Positions 1-7,702 of a DNA stretch of 22,103 nucleotides are shown piece after piece (position 1 is the stretch's first letter; each line of letters opens with the position of its first letter). A program made the position numbers and the translations under genes. The stretch covers positions 1 to 22,103 of the forward strand of contig CAYRBD010000056.1 of the NCBI GenBank assembly GCA_964422465.1. The letters are read 5' to 3'. The notes under the pieces are model-generated. The model made no database searches, had not been told where the DNA came from, and was given only the letters and a program-made list of their open reading frames with translations. Origin of the DNA: FW021-bin31 sp964422465. Lineage in GTDB: Bacteria; Bacteroidota; Bacteroidia; Chitinophagales; Chitinophagaceae.

Positions 1-37
1 AAATTTTTTCTTCAAGTCCATCTTATTGGAATTTGGC

Positions 38-45
38 TATATTTG
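38..45 (+). promoter_or_regulatory. Bacteroidota-type -7 promoter element
   Basis: The sequence TATATTTG is a perfect match to the Bacteroidota -7 consensus TAnnTTTG and lies 54 bases before the ATG of the first gene. I found no TTG at the expected -33 spacing, so the call rests on the -7 box and its position. It would drive the three-gene envelope cluster that follows. Bases 1-99 show no gene. Confidence 0.45.
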
Positions 46-99
46 CGGCTTCCTATCTTTAACCTCGGTTTAATCTTTAGCCTTAATTTATTTTATTTT

Positions 100-825
100 A
101 TGAAAATCCGTTGCCTCAAACTATTCTCTATGCTGTCCCTATGCCTGGTTATGGCGTTGGGAGTTTCTGCACAATGGCGAAGGAACTATTCGCAAACCCG
201 CTTTGGCATAACCGGTGGTTTCAACCTGGCAGATTTAAACTATACAGGTGGGGCTATGGACAATGGCGCTCATATAAAGGCGTGGCCCATACCGTCTTTT
301 CACGTGGGTGTTCTTATGGATTACCAGGTTACAAATTGGATGGCCCTGGAGCCGCAACTTCTTGTTTCCGGAAAAGGAGCCAGTTTCAAAATAAAGGGGC
401 AGAATGGGAAATCCACTTATAAGATGCGTCCCTGGTATCTGGAGCTACCGGTTGATCTTATCTTCCGCTCAAGACTTGGGTATAACAGCAACCTTTATTT
501 TGGTGGAGGACCCTATGTTGCTTTAGCGCTTGGAGGAAGAGGAACCGATAAAGGAACTACCATTAACAACAATCCTTATTTTTCTGACCATAAGCTTAAG
601 TTTGGAAATGGCGCTCAAAAAGATTTAAAGGCAGGCGATTTCGGTTTTAATTTTAAAGCCGGCATCGAATTTAATCGCAATTTAAGAATAGGAGCAAAAT
701 ATGGATTGGGACTCACTAACATTGCCCCAAAAAGAAATGAAGAAGCCCCTGATGTGCTTAAGAACAGGGATTTAAGCATTACCCTTACTATTTTATTTGG
801 CCGGGGATATCGGCCCTATTATTAA
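100..825 (+). CDS. outer-membrane beta-barrel protein (PorT-like fold)
   Basis: This 241-residue protein begins with a clear signal peptide (MKIRCLKLFSMLSLCLVMALGVSAQ), which points to export. The mature part is a run of alternating strands with many Gly and aromatic residues, such as RFGITGGFNL, FHVGVLMDYQV and LRIGAKYGLGL. It ends with a last strand, LSITLTILFGRGY. This is the pattern of the small Bacteroidota outer-membrane barrel family to which PorT belongs (PF13568-like); PorT itself cannot be claimed. I chose the ATG at 100, because the longer reading frame opens at a TTG at 43 inside the promoter region and would put extra residues before the signal peptide. The next gene starts 12 bases after its stop, so the two probably share a transcript. 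The ligand or partner is unknown. Confidence 0.8.
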   Translation: MKIRCLKLFSMLSLCLVMALGVSAQWRRNYSQTRFGITGGFNLADLNYTGGAMDNGAHIKAWPIPSFHVGVLMDYQVTNWMALEPQLLVSGKGASFKIKGQNGKSTYKMRPWYLELPVDLIFRSRLGYNSNLYFGGGPYVALALGGRGTDKGTTINNNPYFSDHKLKFGNGAQKDLKAGDFGFNFKAGIEFNRNLRIGAKYGLGLTNIAPKRNEEAPDVLKNRDLSITLTILFGRGYRPYY

Positions 826-837
826 AAACAGCACAGC

Positions 838-2019
838 ATGAAAAAGTATATCATTGGTGTTATATTAAGCGTTTTTTGCATAGAAGGTTTTGCCCAGGAA
901 AAGACCGTCTTTATGGATTATCAAAATAACGTTTTTAATGAAAATCAGCCTTTGCCTGCAGGTTCGTATTTTGTGATCAAGGGATCAATCAATAGCAACG
1001 TTTCTATTGTAACCATGCAAATTTTTAAAAACCATCATCGTGAAGATACCTTATACGCCACCCAATGGCGAAGGCCTATTGGAAATACTTCGGGTACCTT
1101 TATGATGCCTGTTTACTATAAACTTCGTGGAAATAAAAGATATGATATCTCTTTTAAATTTTACCGTACTTTAAATGATTCTGAGCGCATTTACCTGACG
1201 CGGGCAATCCACGATAATCTGGAAGCCTATATTGAGAGTTCCGTTGAAGTAAGTCCTAAGAAAATTTCCTTCCGGTCGCCGGTAAATACCATGCTTGATA
1301 ATATGAATCAAATTGTTTGGAATGCATTTACCTATTATAAAAGTACCCTTCCGGGATCCTTCCCGGGTTTTTCAGATTTGGTGAAGAAAAAACTCCAACA
1401 ACTAAATGACCAAAAAACCAAATATGCACGTTATCAGGTTGAACATGAAGCAGGGCAACAAACTTCGCAGATAAGGCAACAATTCGTAGAACGTCAGCAA
1501 CAGCAATTACTGAAGACAGCTATGGGAGAAGTAACTCCTTATCTTAATGGATCTATAGCTGTAATGGAAGATGTAAGAGAGCGGGTTCATTATCCTACCG
1601 AAACCACCAGTCATTCCCTGGCTCTTAACGTGGGATACGGAGGCGCTTATCTTTCCGGTAAATGGGGAGATATGGATTACGATTCAGGGCCTTATGCCGG
1701 GGTTTCTTTTCCCTTGGGAAACAATTCCTTTTCTCCATTTTGGGGAAATACCTCCGTCTCTCTTGGTGTCTTTTTGAAAAACTTTAAAGATAAAAACGGA
1801 AATAAAATCACAGGGCCTGTAGTCGGTCTTCCCTATTATTTAGGATTAGGATATAAATTTTTGAATGTACTTAGGTTACAGGCTGGTGTGGTAGCCACCT
1901 CTACAGAGAAGTTTGATAATATTCAGCAGATAAAAACGGAAGATGTAAAACTCAAACCTTTTGTTGGTCTGAGTGCAGAGATCAATCTTTGGCTGGGATT
2001 CGGGAAAAACAAACCCTGA
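838..2019 (+). CDS. secreted protein of unknown function with barrel-like C-terminus
   Basis: I do not recognise this 393-residue protein. It has a signal peptide (MKKYIIGVILSVFCIEGFAQ), so it is exported. Residues about 21-140 look like a beta-rich domain. Residues about 180-235 are helical and very Gln-rich (RQQFVERQQQQLL). From about residue 255 the sequence alternates like membrane strands (SLALNVGYGGAYLSGKW, YAGVSFPLG, VSLGVFLKNF, YYLGLGYKF, LRLQAGVVA), ending LWLGFGKNKP. It may therefore be a periplasmic domain plus helix joined to an outer-membrane barrel. It sits 12 bases after one barrel gene and one base before the OmpA-like gene, which suggests a shared envelope role. The barrel reading is inference from residue pattern only. 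Confidence 0.75.
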   Translation: MKKYIIGVILSVFCIEGFAQEKTVFMDYQNNVFNENQPLPAGSYFVIKGSINSNVSIVTMQIFKNHHREDTLYATQWRRPIGNTSGTFMMPVYYKLRGNKRYDISFKFYRTLNDSERIYLTRAIHDNLEAYIESSVEVSPKKISFRSPVNTMLDNMNQIVWNAFTYYKSTLPGSFPGFSDLVKKKLQQLNDQKTKYARYQVEHEAGQQTSQIRQQFVERQQQQLLKTAMGEVTPYLNGSIAVMEDVRERVHYPTETTSHSLALNVGYGGAYLSGKWGDMDYDSGPYAGVSFPLGNNSFSPFWGNTSVSLGVFLKNFKDKNGNKITGPVVGLPYYLGLGYKFLNVLRLQAGVVATSTEKFDNIQQIKTEDVKLKPFVGLSAEINLWLGFGKNKP

Positions 2020-2020
2020 T

Positions 2021-4636
2021 ATGAAAAGAAGATTCTTATATACTATTTTGATAAGCACTCTTTTGCTGCCTCTGGCGGGAAAACTCTATGCACAAAGCGG
2101 GAATACAGGTTGGCAATTGAGCCTTGGAGGAGGTTTCATGAACTACTATGGAGACCTGAGTCCTTACCGTATTCAACATGGTTCCGACTGGCAGAAAGTT
2201 TTTAAGTTTTTTCAATATAATAAACATTACGTACCGGAGGCCAGTTGGGGAATAAGTCTGGAAAAAAGATTCACTTCCGGGATGGGGATCCTGTTTCAGG
2301 CTAATAAAGGATCTTTTGCTATGAGCGATCGTTATCGCGCTCCGAATGGAGATTATGACCGGATGTCAGAACACTGGGACCGGGCTTTGAACTTTAAGAC
2401 CGATATTTGGGATGCCGGCCTGGCGTTGACCTTCCATGCAGACAACGGAAAATTTTTGTATTCAAATGCTTTTTTTGCCCCTTACTTTTTTATTGGTGCC
2501 GGGTTTACATCCTTTAAGGTAAAAGGAGATTTGTATAACAGCGAAGGGGAACCTTACAATTATGCGAACCCCGGAGTGGAGCCTGATGGAAAATACGAAA
2601 CGGACCTTCGGCCCCTGATGACAGAAACCTATAAAGAATATCCAAACGTAGTGCCTTATGCCGATCTGGGAATTGGGGTTAAATTACGTTTAAGCAGCGT
2701 AGTCAGTCTGACGCTTCAAAGTGATATTAAATATTCATTTAGTGACTACCTGGATGACGTAAGCGGAAAATATAAACTGCAATACCGGTCAGATGAACAA
2801 TTTTATGCCGCTCATCCGGGAACCAATACCATAGGGCAGGAAAGAAAAAGAGGTTACGATGATGGGGTTAATGACTTTTATATTTTTAATAAAGCAGCCT
2901 TGCAATTCAGTATTGGAAGCCGTTCCGGCCGTCATCATTTTAAAGCGCCTATTATCTATAACCCCGGGCCACTAACTCTTTCGGAAAACAGGAATTCTAC
3001 TGATTCCCTTCTCACGGCTCAAAAGGATTCTATAACGCATATACGTTTACGGGACTCTTTGGAACAATTACAGAGCAGCAGTTATACGGTGGATTCTATC
3101 CGCAACGCTTTAGAGCAATTGAGATCGGAATTTCTATCGCTTCGATTTACCCGTATCGACCAGGATTATCAAATCAGACAGAATGAGGTCCAACATAGAA
3201 TGGATGTTTTAGAAGATAAAAAACACGCCCTTGAAAACAAGGCTTCCTTAACCAAAACAGACAGCCTTCAGCTTCTTCAGGATCAATTGCAAATTGACAG
3301 CCTTAAAATACATAAGCAGGCTATTCAAAAAGCGAGAGAACAATTGAGAAAAGAAATGGGCCATACGCCGGTTGTTACAGAATATGCAGATTCAACTAAA
3401 ATAATAGTTTATAAAGAAAAAAGTCTTCCTTCCTATTCGAAGGACACTTTAGATGCTGTTCGGTATGTACCAGATTCGTTGCAAAACAAGGAAGATACAA
3501 CCGCAATAAGCCGGTCCCGGTTTGAACAAATACAGGAGCTTTACCTTACGGACAGGAGATTAAGCGACTCTCTGAAGGAACAACAGCTACAACGCTCATT
3601 GGATTCACTTACGGACCTACAGGAATCTCTGAAAAGTCAATATCAGCAAGATTCGGTAGCCAATGAACCTACAGACCGGAATTTCATTCAACGGTTGCTG
3701 GATAAGATCAGGAGAAATGACCGGTACAATGCAGATTTACAACAAGTAACTACAGAACAAAAAAGACAATTACAGAACAACCAGGAGGAAATAGATCAAT
3801 TGCAGGATGAACTTAATTCTTTAAAGAATAACAGCCGGCGGTATAATTACTACAATACGCCCTATGGAGACCGGACGAATAGAGACGTGAGATACCTGGA
3901 ACAGGCGGTCGGAGATTTGTACAGAGAACAGGCCCGGCAAAACCGGCGGGACAGATTGGAAATAGTGCCCCGCATAGCCCCAACAATTGTTACCGGCACC
4001 GGTGAAAGAAACAACAAGGAATACGAACATGAGCTGGAGGCCATTAAACTCCGGCTGGATTCCCTGCAGGCAGCAAGAGCAACTCCTTCCAATAACCTGC
4101 AAACAACTTCTTCTGAAGAGGTGGATTCGCTGCAAAATCGCCTGGATTCATTACAGAACCTCAGAGCAAGGCAACAACAAATACAACAAAAAGCGCAGGT
4201 AAGTACCCTGCAACAGCAGGTGGACTCGCTTACGCAACAACTCTCTGAAATCAAAAGGGCACAGGCAGTGGCAGACAGTCAAAATTTTAAAACTGTCCTT
4301 TCCAACTTTCCCGTCATTAGTGTTTATTTCCCAACCGGTTCTTCTACCTTAAGCACAGGACAGGTTGAAAAACTCTCCCCTGCAGCGGCAATGGTCAAAA
4401 AACACAAGGGATTGGTGATTACATTGCAAAGTTTTACAGATGCTACGGGAAGCGCCCGGATTAATAAAATTGTATCGGATAAACGTAGTGAATCGGTAAA
4501 AGATGCGCTCATCCATAAATTTGATATTCCCGCCTCACAGATCCAAATTGGAGAAAGCAGCCAAAGCAGCACCGGACGTGGAAGCAACCCCATGCAAAGA
4601 AGGGTGGATGTTAGCCTTAAGAGTAAAAATAATTGA
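2021..4636 (+). CDS. barrel / coiled-coil / OmpA-domain outer-membrane protein
   Basis: The protein has 871 residues from the ATG at 2021. That start follows the upstream TGA by one base and opens a good signal peptide (MKRRFLYT to KLYAQ, about 24 residues); the longer frame from 1973 would bury it. Residues about 30-310 look like an outer-membrane beta-barrel domain (WQLSLGGGFMNYYGDLSP, ADLGIGVKLRLSS, ALQFSIGSRSG). Residues about 330-740 are a long Gln/Glu/Arg-rich coiled coil with a recurring D-S-L motif. Residues about 765-871 are an OmpA-like peptidoglycan-binding domain that keeps the diaminopimelate-binding pair, D807 and R822, 15 residues apart as in the family. The architecture suggests a tether spanning from outer membrane to peptidoglycan. 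It is the last gene of a three-gene envelope cluster. Confidence 0.85.
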   Translation: MKRRFLYTILISTLLLPLAGKLYAQSGNTGWQLSLGGGFMNYYGDLSPYRIQHGSDWQKVFKFFQYNKHYVPEASWGISLEKRFTSGMGILFQANKGSFAMSDRYRAPNGDYDRMSEHWDRALNFKTDIWDAGLALTFHADNGKFLYSNAFFAPYFFIGAGFTSFKVKGDLYNSEGEPYNYANPGVEPDGKYETDLRPLMTETYKEYPNVVPYADLGIGVKLRLSSVVSLTLQSDIKYSFSDYLDDVSGKYKLQYRSDEQFYAAHPGTNTIGQERKRGYDDGVNDFYIFNKAALQFSIGSRSGRHHFKAPIIYNPGPLTLSENRNSTDSLLTAQKDSITHIRLRDSLEQLQSSSYTVDSIRNALEQLRSEFLSLRFTRIDQDYQIRQNEVQHRMDVLEDKKHALENKASLTKTDSLQLLQDQLQIDSLKIHKQAIQKAREQLRKEMGHTPVVTEYADSTKIIVYKEKSLPSYSKDTLDAVRYVPDSLQNKEDTTAISRSRFEQIQELYLTDRRLSDSLKEQQLQRSLDSLTDLQESLKSQYQQDSVANEPTDRNFIQRLLDKIRRNDRYNADLQQVTTEQKRQLQNNQEEIDQLQDELNSLKNNSRRYNYYNTPYGDRTNRDVRYLEQAVGDLYREQARQNRRDRLEIVPRIAPTIVTGTGERNNKEYEHELEAIKLRLDSLQAARATPSNNLQTTSSEEVDSLQNRLDSLQNLRARQQQIQQKAQVSTLQQQVDSLTQQLSEIKRAQAVADSQNFKTVLSNFPVISVYFPTGSSTLSTGQVEKLSPAAAMVKKHKGLVITLQSFTDATGSARINKIVSDKRSESVKDALIHKFDIPASQIQIGESSQSSTGRGSNPMQRRVDVSLKSKNN

Positions 4637-4676
4637 GATAATATAATACCCGTTTATAATCGTTAGCCGGTAACCA

Positions 4677-5756
4677 TCACAAATGCTTAGCGATAATATG
4701 TCTCAAATCTTTTTCTTTTTTATTTAATGCCTCAAGAAGCACTAACTGATTCTTCGCACGGTTGAAGTTGTGTTTGGGATATTTAATGGCATAATACACA
4801 TCGCCATTTAGAAAATCAGTCAGGAAACGGATGCCCTGCATATAGATCATAAACTGTCCGGAATAGAACAGAACCTCTCTTTCGGTACCTGTCAGGTCTG
4901 CTCCAACCTCAGAGAGATATCCTTTCATAAGGGCATCGTAATAATCATCCCGAATGACAATTTTGCTAAAATCGGTTTCTTCTTCCGATACGGGACTGAC
5001 ATAGGTACGCACCATATCCCCCAAATCGGAAATGATTTTGCCGGGCATCATCGTATCCAGATCAATCACGCAAACCCCTTCGTATGTTTTATCATCCAGC
5101 AGCACGTTGTTTATCTTGGTATCATGATGCATCAGGCGGTCTTTGAAGTCGGAATCCGTTTTCAGAGTTTCGTAGGTAACTGCAATCTGAGAAAAAGCCT
5201 GAAAGGCATTAATGAGAGGCTCCGCTTCTTCCTTTCGTTCCTCGGAAGCATTAGCAATCGCACTTTGAAAATTGCTATATCGTAAGGTCAGGTTATGAAA
5301 ATCAGGAATGGTAGGGGATAAAGCGTTCATTTCAATTCCTGAAAGATTGTGGGCCAACAACCCAAATTGCCGGGCTGCTTCAAAAGCCTGTTTGGGGTTA
5401 TTAGCCTCATTCAGGGATATCGTATGATCCACAAACGGCAATATCCGCCAATACTCGTTGTTCCATTCCAGCATATCCTTTCCTTCTTTAGTAGGTACCG
5501 GTACCAGGAAAAAATAGTCGGGATGATGAGCCGACAGATAATCCGCCGCTCTACGATGATTCTGTGCAATACGATAGGGCTCTCTGAAAACATGGGTGTT
5601 AATCCGTTGCAAAAGCAAATCCTTCCGGTGCCTGCCTGAGGCATGCCTCAACCGGAAGGTATGGTTAATTAATCCGGAACCATACCGCTCAATGCGGTAG
5701 TCTTCCTTCTTTATATCAAACCCCGAGAGGATTTGGGGGTGAATCATTAAGTCCAT
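4677..5756 (-). CDS. NahK-like N-acetylhexosamine 1-kinase
   Basis: This aminoglycoside-phosphotransferase-fold kinase has 359 residues and resembles bifidobacterial NahK along its whole length. NahK phosphorylates GlcNAc or GalNAc at C1 with ATP. Shared landmarks are the N-terminal IERYGSGLINHTF, the Brenner motif H210-x-D212-xxxx-N217, the metal-binding IDLDTMMPG (D232, D234), and the C-terminal GIRFLTDFLNGDVYYAIKYP. The protein is cytoplasmic, with no signal peptide. Two starts are possible. ATG 5756 overlaps the upstream gene by 10 bases. ATG 5747 shares its A with the upstream stop (TAATG), a translational-coupling arrangement. The neighbouring nucleotidyltransferase would use its sugar-1-phosphate product. 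Exact sugar specificity (GlcNAc, GalNAc, MurNAc or other) cannot be read from sequence. Confidence 0.85.
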   Translation of the reverse strand: MDLMIHPQILSGFDIKKEDYRIERYGSGLINHTFRLRHASGRHRKDLLLQRINTHVFREPYRIAQNHRRAADYLSAHHPDYFFLVPVPTKEGKDMLEWNNEYWRILPFVDHTISLNEANNPKQAFEAARQFGLLAHNLSGIEMNALSPTIPDFHNLTLRYSNFQSAIANASEERKEEAEPLINAFQAFSQIAVTYETLKTDSDFKDRLMHHDTKINNVLLDDKTYEGVCVIDLDTMMPGKIISDLGDMVRTYVSPVSEEETDFSKIVIRDDYYDALMKGYLSEVGADLTGTEREVLFYSGQFMIYMQGIRFLTDFLNGDVYYAIKYPKHNFNRAKNQLVLLEALNKKEKDLRHIIAKHL

Positions 5757-6655
5757 AATTTATTGGGATAAGTACCTTGATCAATAAGCGCTTTAATATT
5801 TTCTTTCACCTTAGGCGCATCTTCTTTGTAGGTGACGCCAAACCATTGTTCCGCCGTATGAATCACTTTTACGGTTCCCATTTCATTGGCAATATAATAA
5901 TCCGCCACAGATGGAATAAGGAATTCCGCCTTGGGTTTACTCCCATTCTCTTCAAGAAACTCGGCAAACATGCTCTCAATCAATTCAAAAATGGAGGAAT
6001 CAAATCCCCAAAAATTCATGGATACCAGGGTATTGTCAGAAAGAATATGATGCTCCTCATCCTTATCGATATACACAATATCTTCTCCTTCAAAAGCTAC
6101 CTTTGTCCGTTCCGTAATGGTCTCCAGGTTACCTTCTTCATCCTGAGTGCATACCCCGCGGGAAACAGTCCCGTGCCTGGATAAGGTTTTACTGATCTCA
6201 TATCCCATTACTGCAGAATGTTTCTCATCACAAGTATTATTGAGAAAAGTAGCCATCAACTCAAAAGGCTGCTTCCCATAAAAGTCATCCGCATTAATGA
6301 TGGCAAACGGCCCCTCAATAGCCTCTTTCGCACACAAAACAGCATGGGCTGTTCCCCAGGGTTTCTGGCGACCCGAAGACAATTTATAATCTCCCAGAAA
6401 ACTATCTAATTCCTGATATACGTATTCTACTTCAACACCCGTCTGGGCCAGTTTCTCATTAAAGGCCTTTTCAAACTCCTCCGCAAAGTCTTTGCGGATA
6501 ATGAACACAACTTTCCCGAAGCCTGCAGCAATAGCATCATAGATAGAATAATCAATGATGGTTTCTCCATTGGGTCCGAAATGGTCCATTTGCTTAATTC
6601 CTCCATAGCGACTGCCCATTCCGGCAGCAAGTATCAAGAGTGTGGGTTTTTGCAT
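5747..6655 (-). CDS. sugar-1-phosphate nucleotidyltransferase
   Basis: This 302-residue cytoplasmic enzyme has the Rossmann-like fold of sugar-nucleotide pyrophosphorylases. It has the nucleotide-binding signature LILAAGMGSRYGGIKQ (residues 7-22), GTAHAV at 101-106 for the base and sugar, and the metal-binding NADD at 121-124. It transfers NMP from an NTP to a sugar-1-phosphate. Paired with the coupled NahK-like kinase, the likely product is a UDP-N-acetylhexosamine made by salvage, analogous in logic to the AmgK-MurU pair of Pseudomonas cell-wall recycling. No left-handed-helix acetyltransferase domain follows, so it is not a GlmU. I chose ATG 6655, because the longer frame starts at a TTG at 6664 that lies inside a promoter box. 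Confidence 0.85.
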   Translation of the reverse strand: MQKPTLLILAAGMGSRYGGIKQMDHFGPNGETIIDYSIYDAIAAGFGKVVFIIRKDFAEEFEKAFNEKLAQTGVEVEYVYQELDSFLGDYKLSSGRQKPWGTAHAVLCAKEAIEGPFAIINADDFYGKQPFELMATFLNNTCDEKHSAVMGYEISKTLSRHGTVSRGVCTQDEEGNLETITERTKVAFEGEDIVYIDKDEEHHILSDNTLVSMNFWGFDSSIFELIESMFAEFLEENGSKPKAEFLIPSVADYYIANEMGTVKVIHTAEQWFGVTYKEDAPKVKENIKALIDQGTYPNKLWT

Positions 6656-6661
6656 AATTGA

Positions 6662-6669
6662 CAAACGTA
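6662..6669 (-). promoter_or_regulatory. -7 promoter element of the sugar salvage operon, possibly leaderless
   Basis: On the minus strand this reads TACGTTTG, a perfect TAnnTTTG match. Its last base is only six bases from the ATG at 6655, so a transcript starting at the usual distance would have almost no leader. A TTG lies upstream but at a 13-base spacer, shorter than usual, so the -33 element is doubtful. In this A/T-rich DNA a chance match is possible. Confidence 0.4.
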
Positions 6670-6769
6670 AATTTTAAGGTTCCAAAATCTGTTATCGGGT
6701 AAAATTAGCCATTAATCAATAAATAAATCAAACATTCATAGATTTAATTTAATATTTGCATAAAAAAAG

Positions 6770-7702
6770 ATGGCTTTCTCCTTCATCAGACCGGCACGTG
6801 CTGTTTTACAACCTCTGCAAACAGCTCCCCTGGTGGCGGCAGAGGTGGAAGCGGTGATGCTGCGGTTGGACCTTCTGCATCCCACAATATCCGGAAACAA
6901 ATGGTTCAAGCTAAAATATAACCTGAAAGCCGCTGTTGAGCAGGGTAAAGATACCATTCTTACTTTTGGCGGCGCCCGCTCCAATCACATTGCCGCTACT
7001 GCAACGGCCTGTAGAATTTTAGGATTGAAGAGCATCGGAATAATTCGCGGAAACGTTTTTGACAACCCTACGCTTACCCATGCCAAAAAAGAAGGGATGC
7101 GTTTATTTTCTATCAGCAGAGCAGCATACAAAAATAAAGAAGAGGCTGCTTATCTCCGTGAGTTAAACGCGAGGTTTCCAAACGCCTATATCATTCCCGA
7201 AGGAGGAAACAACAAACTGGGGATAAAAGGAGCCGAAGAGATTTTGAGTCTCCATGATACCCAATCCTTCACACATATCTGTTGCCCGATGGGGACAGGG
7301 GCCACTCTTGCGGGGCTGGTAACAGCAGCAGAGAAATTTCAAAAAGTACTGGGTTTTTCAGCTTTACGAAAAGCAGATGATCAACGATTGGCAATAAAAA
7401 AACAGGTCGAAAATATTCAAGACCCCGCTGACTGGGAAATTCTCACCAACTATTCTTTCGGTGGTTTTGCCAAAAAGACAAAGACACTGACCGATTTTAT
7501 GGATTCTTTTTATCAAAAAACAGGAATCCCACTGGATTTTGTATATACTGCCAAAATGATGTTCGGGATTACAGACCTGGTAGAAAAAGAACAAATCCCT
7601 CCCCCGAGCAGACTGCTCATCCTTCATACCGGCGGCCTGCAAGGGAATAAAGGTGCTATTCCACCACCTCCTCCTCCGGTTTCAGAACAAAATCCTCTAT
7701 AA
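6770..7702 (+). CDS. PLP-dependent ACC deaminase / D-cysteine desulfhydrase family enzyme
   Basis: This 310-residue cytoplasmic enzyme belongs to the fold-type II PLP family. K44 in LHPTISGNKWFKLKYNL is the expected Schiff-base lysine. GGARSNH (residues 67-73) is the substrate-carboxylate loop, though better-known members have Gln where this has Arg. MGTGATLAGL is the phosphate-binding loop, and LHTGGLQGN closes the fold. The family includes D-cysteine desulfhydrase and 1-aminocyclopropane-1-carboxylate deaminase; sequence alone does not choose between them. The protein ends in an unusual tail, IPPPPPPVSEQNPL, with six consecutive prolines. This tail is encoded opposite the end of accC, so the two convergent genes overlap by 47 bases. 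Six prolines normally need EF-P for efficient translation, and efp lies about 2 kb away. Confidence 0.85.
   Translation: MAFSFIRPARAVLQPLQTAPLVAAEVEAVMLRLDLLHPTISGNKWFKLKYNLKAAVEQGKDTILTFGGARSNHIAATATACRILGLKSIGIIRGNVFDNPTLTHAKKEGMRLFSISRAAYKNKEEAAYLRELNARFPNAYIIPEGGNNKLGIKGAEEILSLHDTQSFTHICCPMGTGATLAGLVTAAEKFQKVLGFSALRKADDQRLAIKKQVENIQDPADWEILTNYSFGGFAKKTKTLTDFMDSFYQKTGIPLDFVYTAKMMFGITDLVEKEQIPPPSRLLILHTGGLQGNKGAIPPPPPPVSEQNPL

Noticed and set aside
3821..4254. Two overlapping minus-strand open frames, Cys/Ser-rich
   Set aside because: They are antisense to the Gln-rich coiled-coil part of the OmpA-type gene. Their composition is what the reverse of CAG/CAA-rich codons gives.
4637..4676. 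A terminator between the OmpA-type gene and the kinase gene
   Set aside because: Only a four-base stem (GTTA/TAAC) is visible in the 40-base gap, with no T run, too weak to call.
6751..6758. A promoter box AATATTTG before the PLP enzyme gene
   Set aside because: It has one mismatch to TAnnTTTG, lies only 11 bases before the ATG and has no -33 TTG in an extremely A/T-rich stretch. It is mentioned with the leaderless idea but not annotated.
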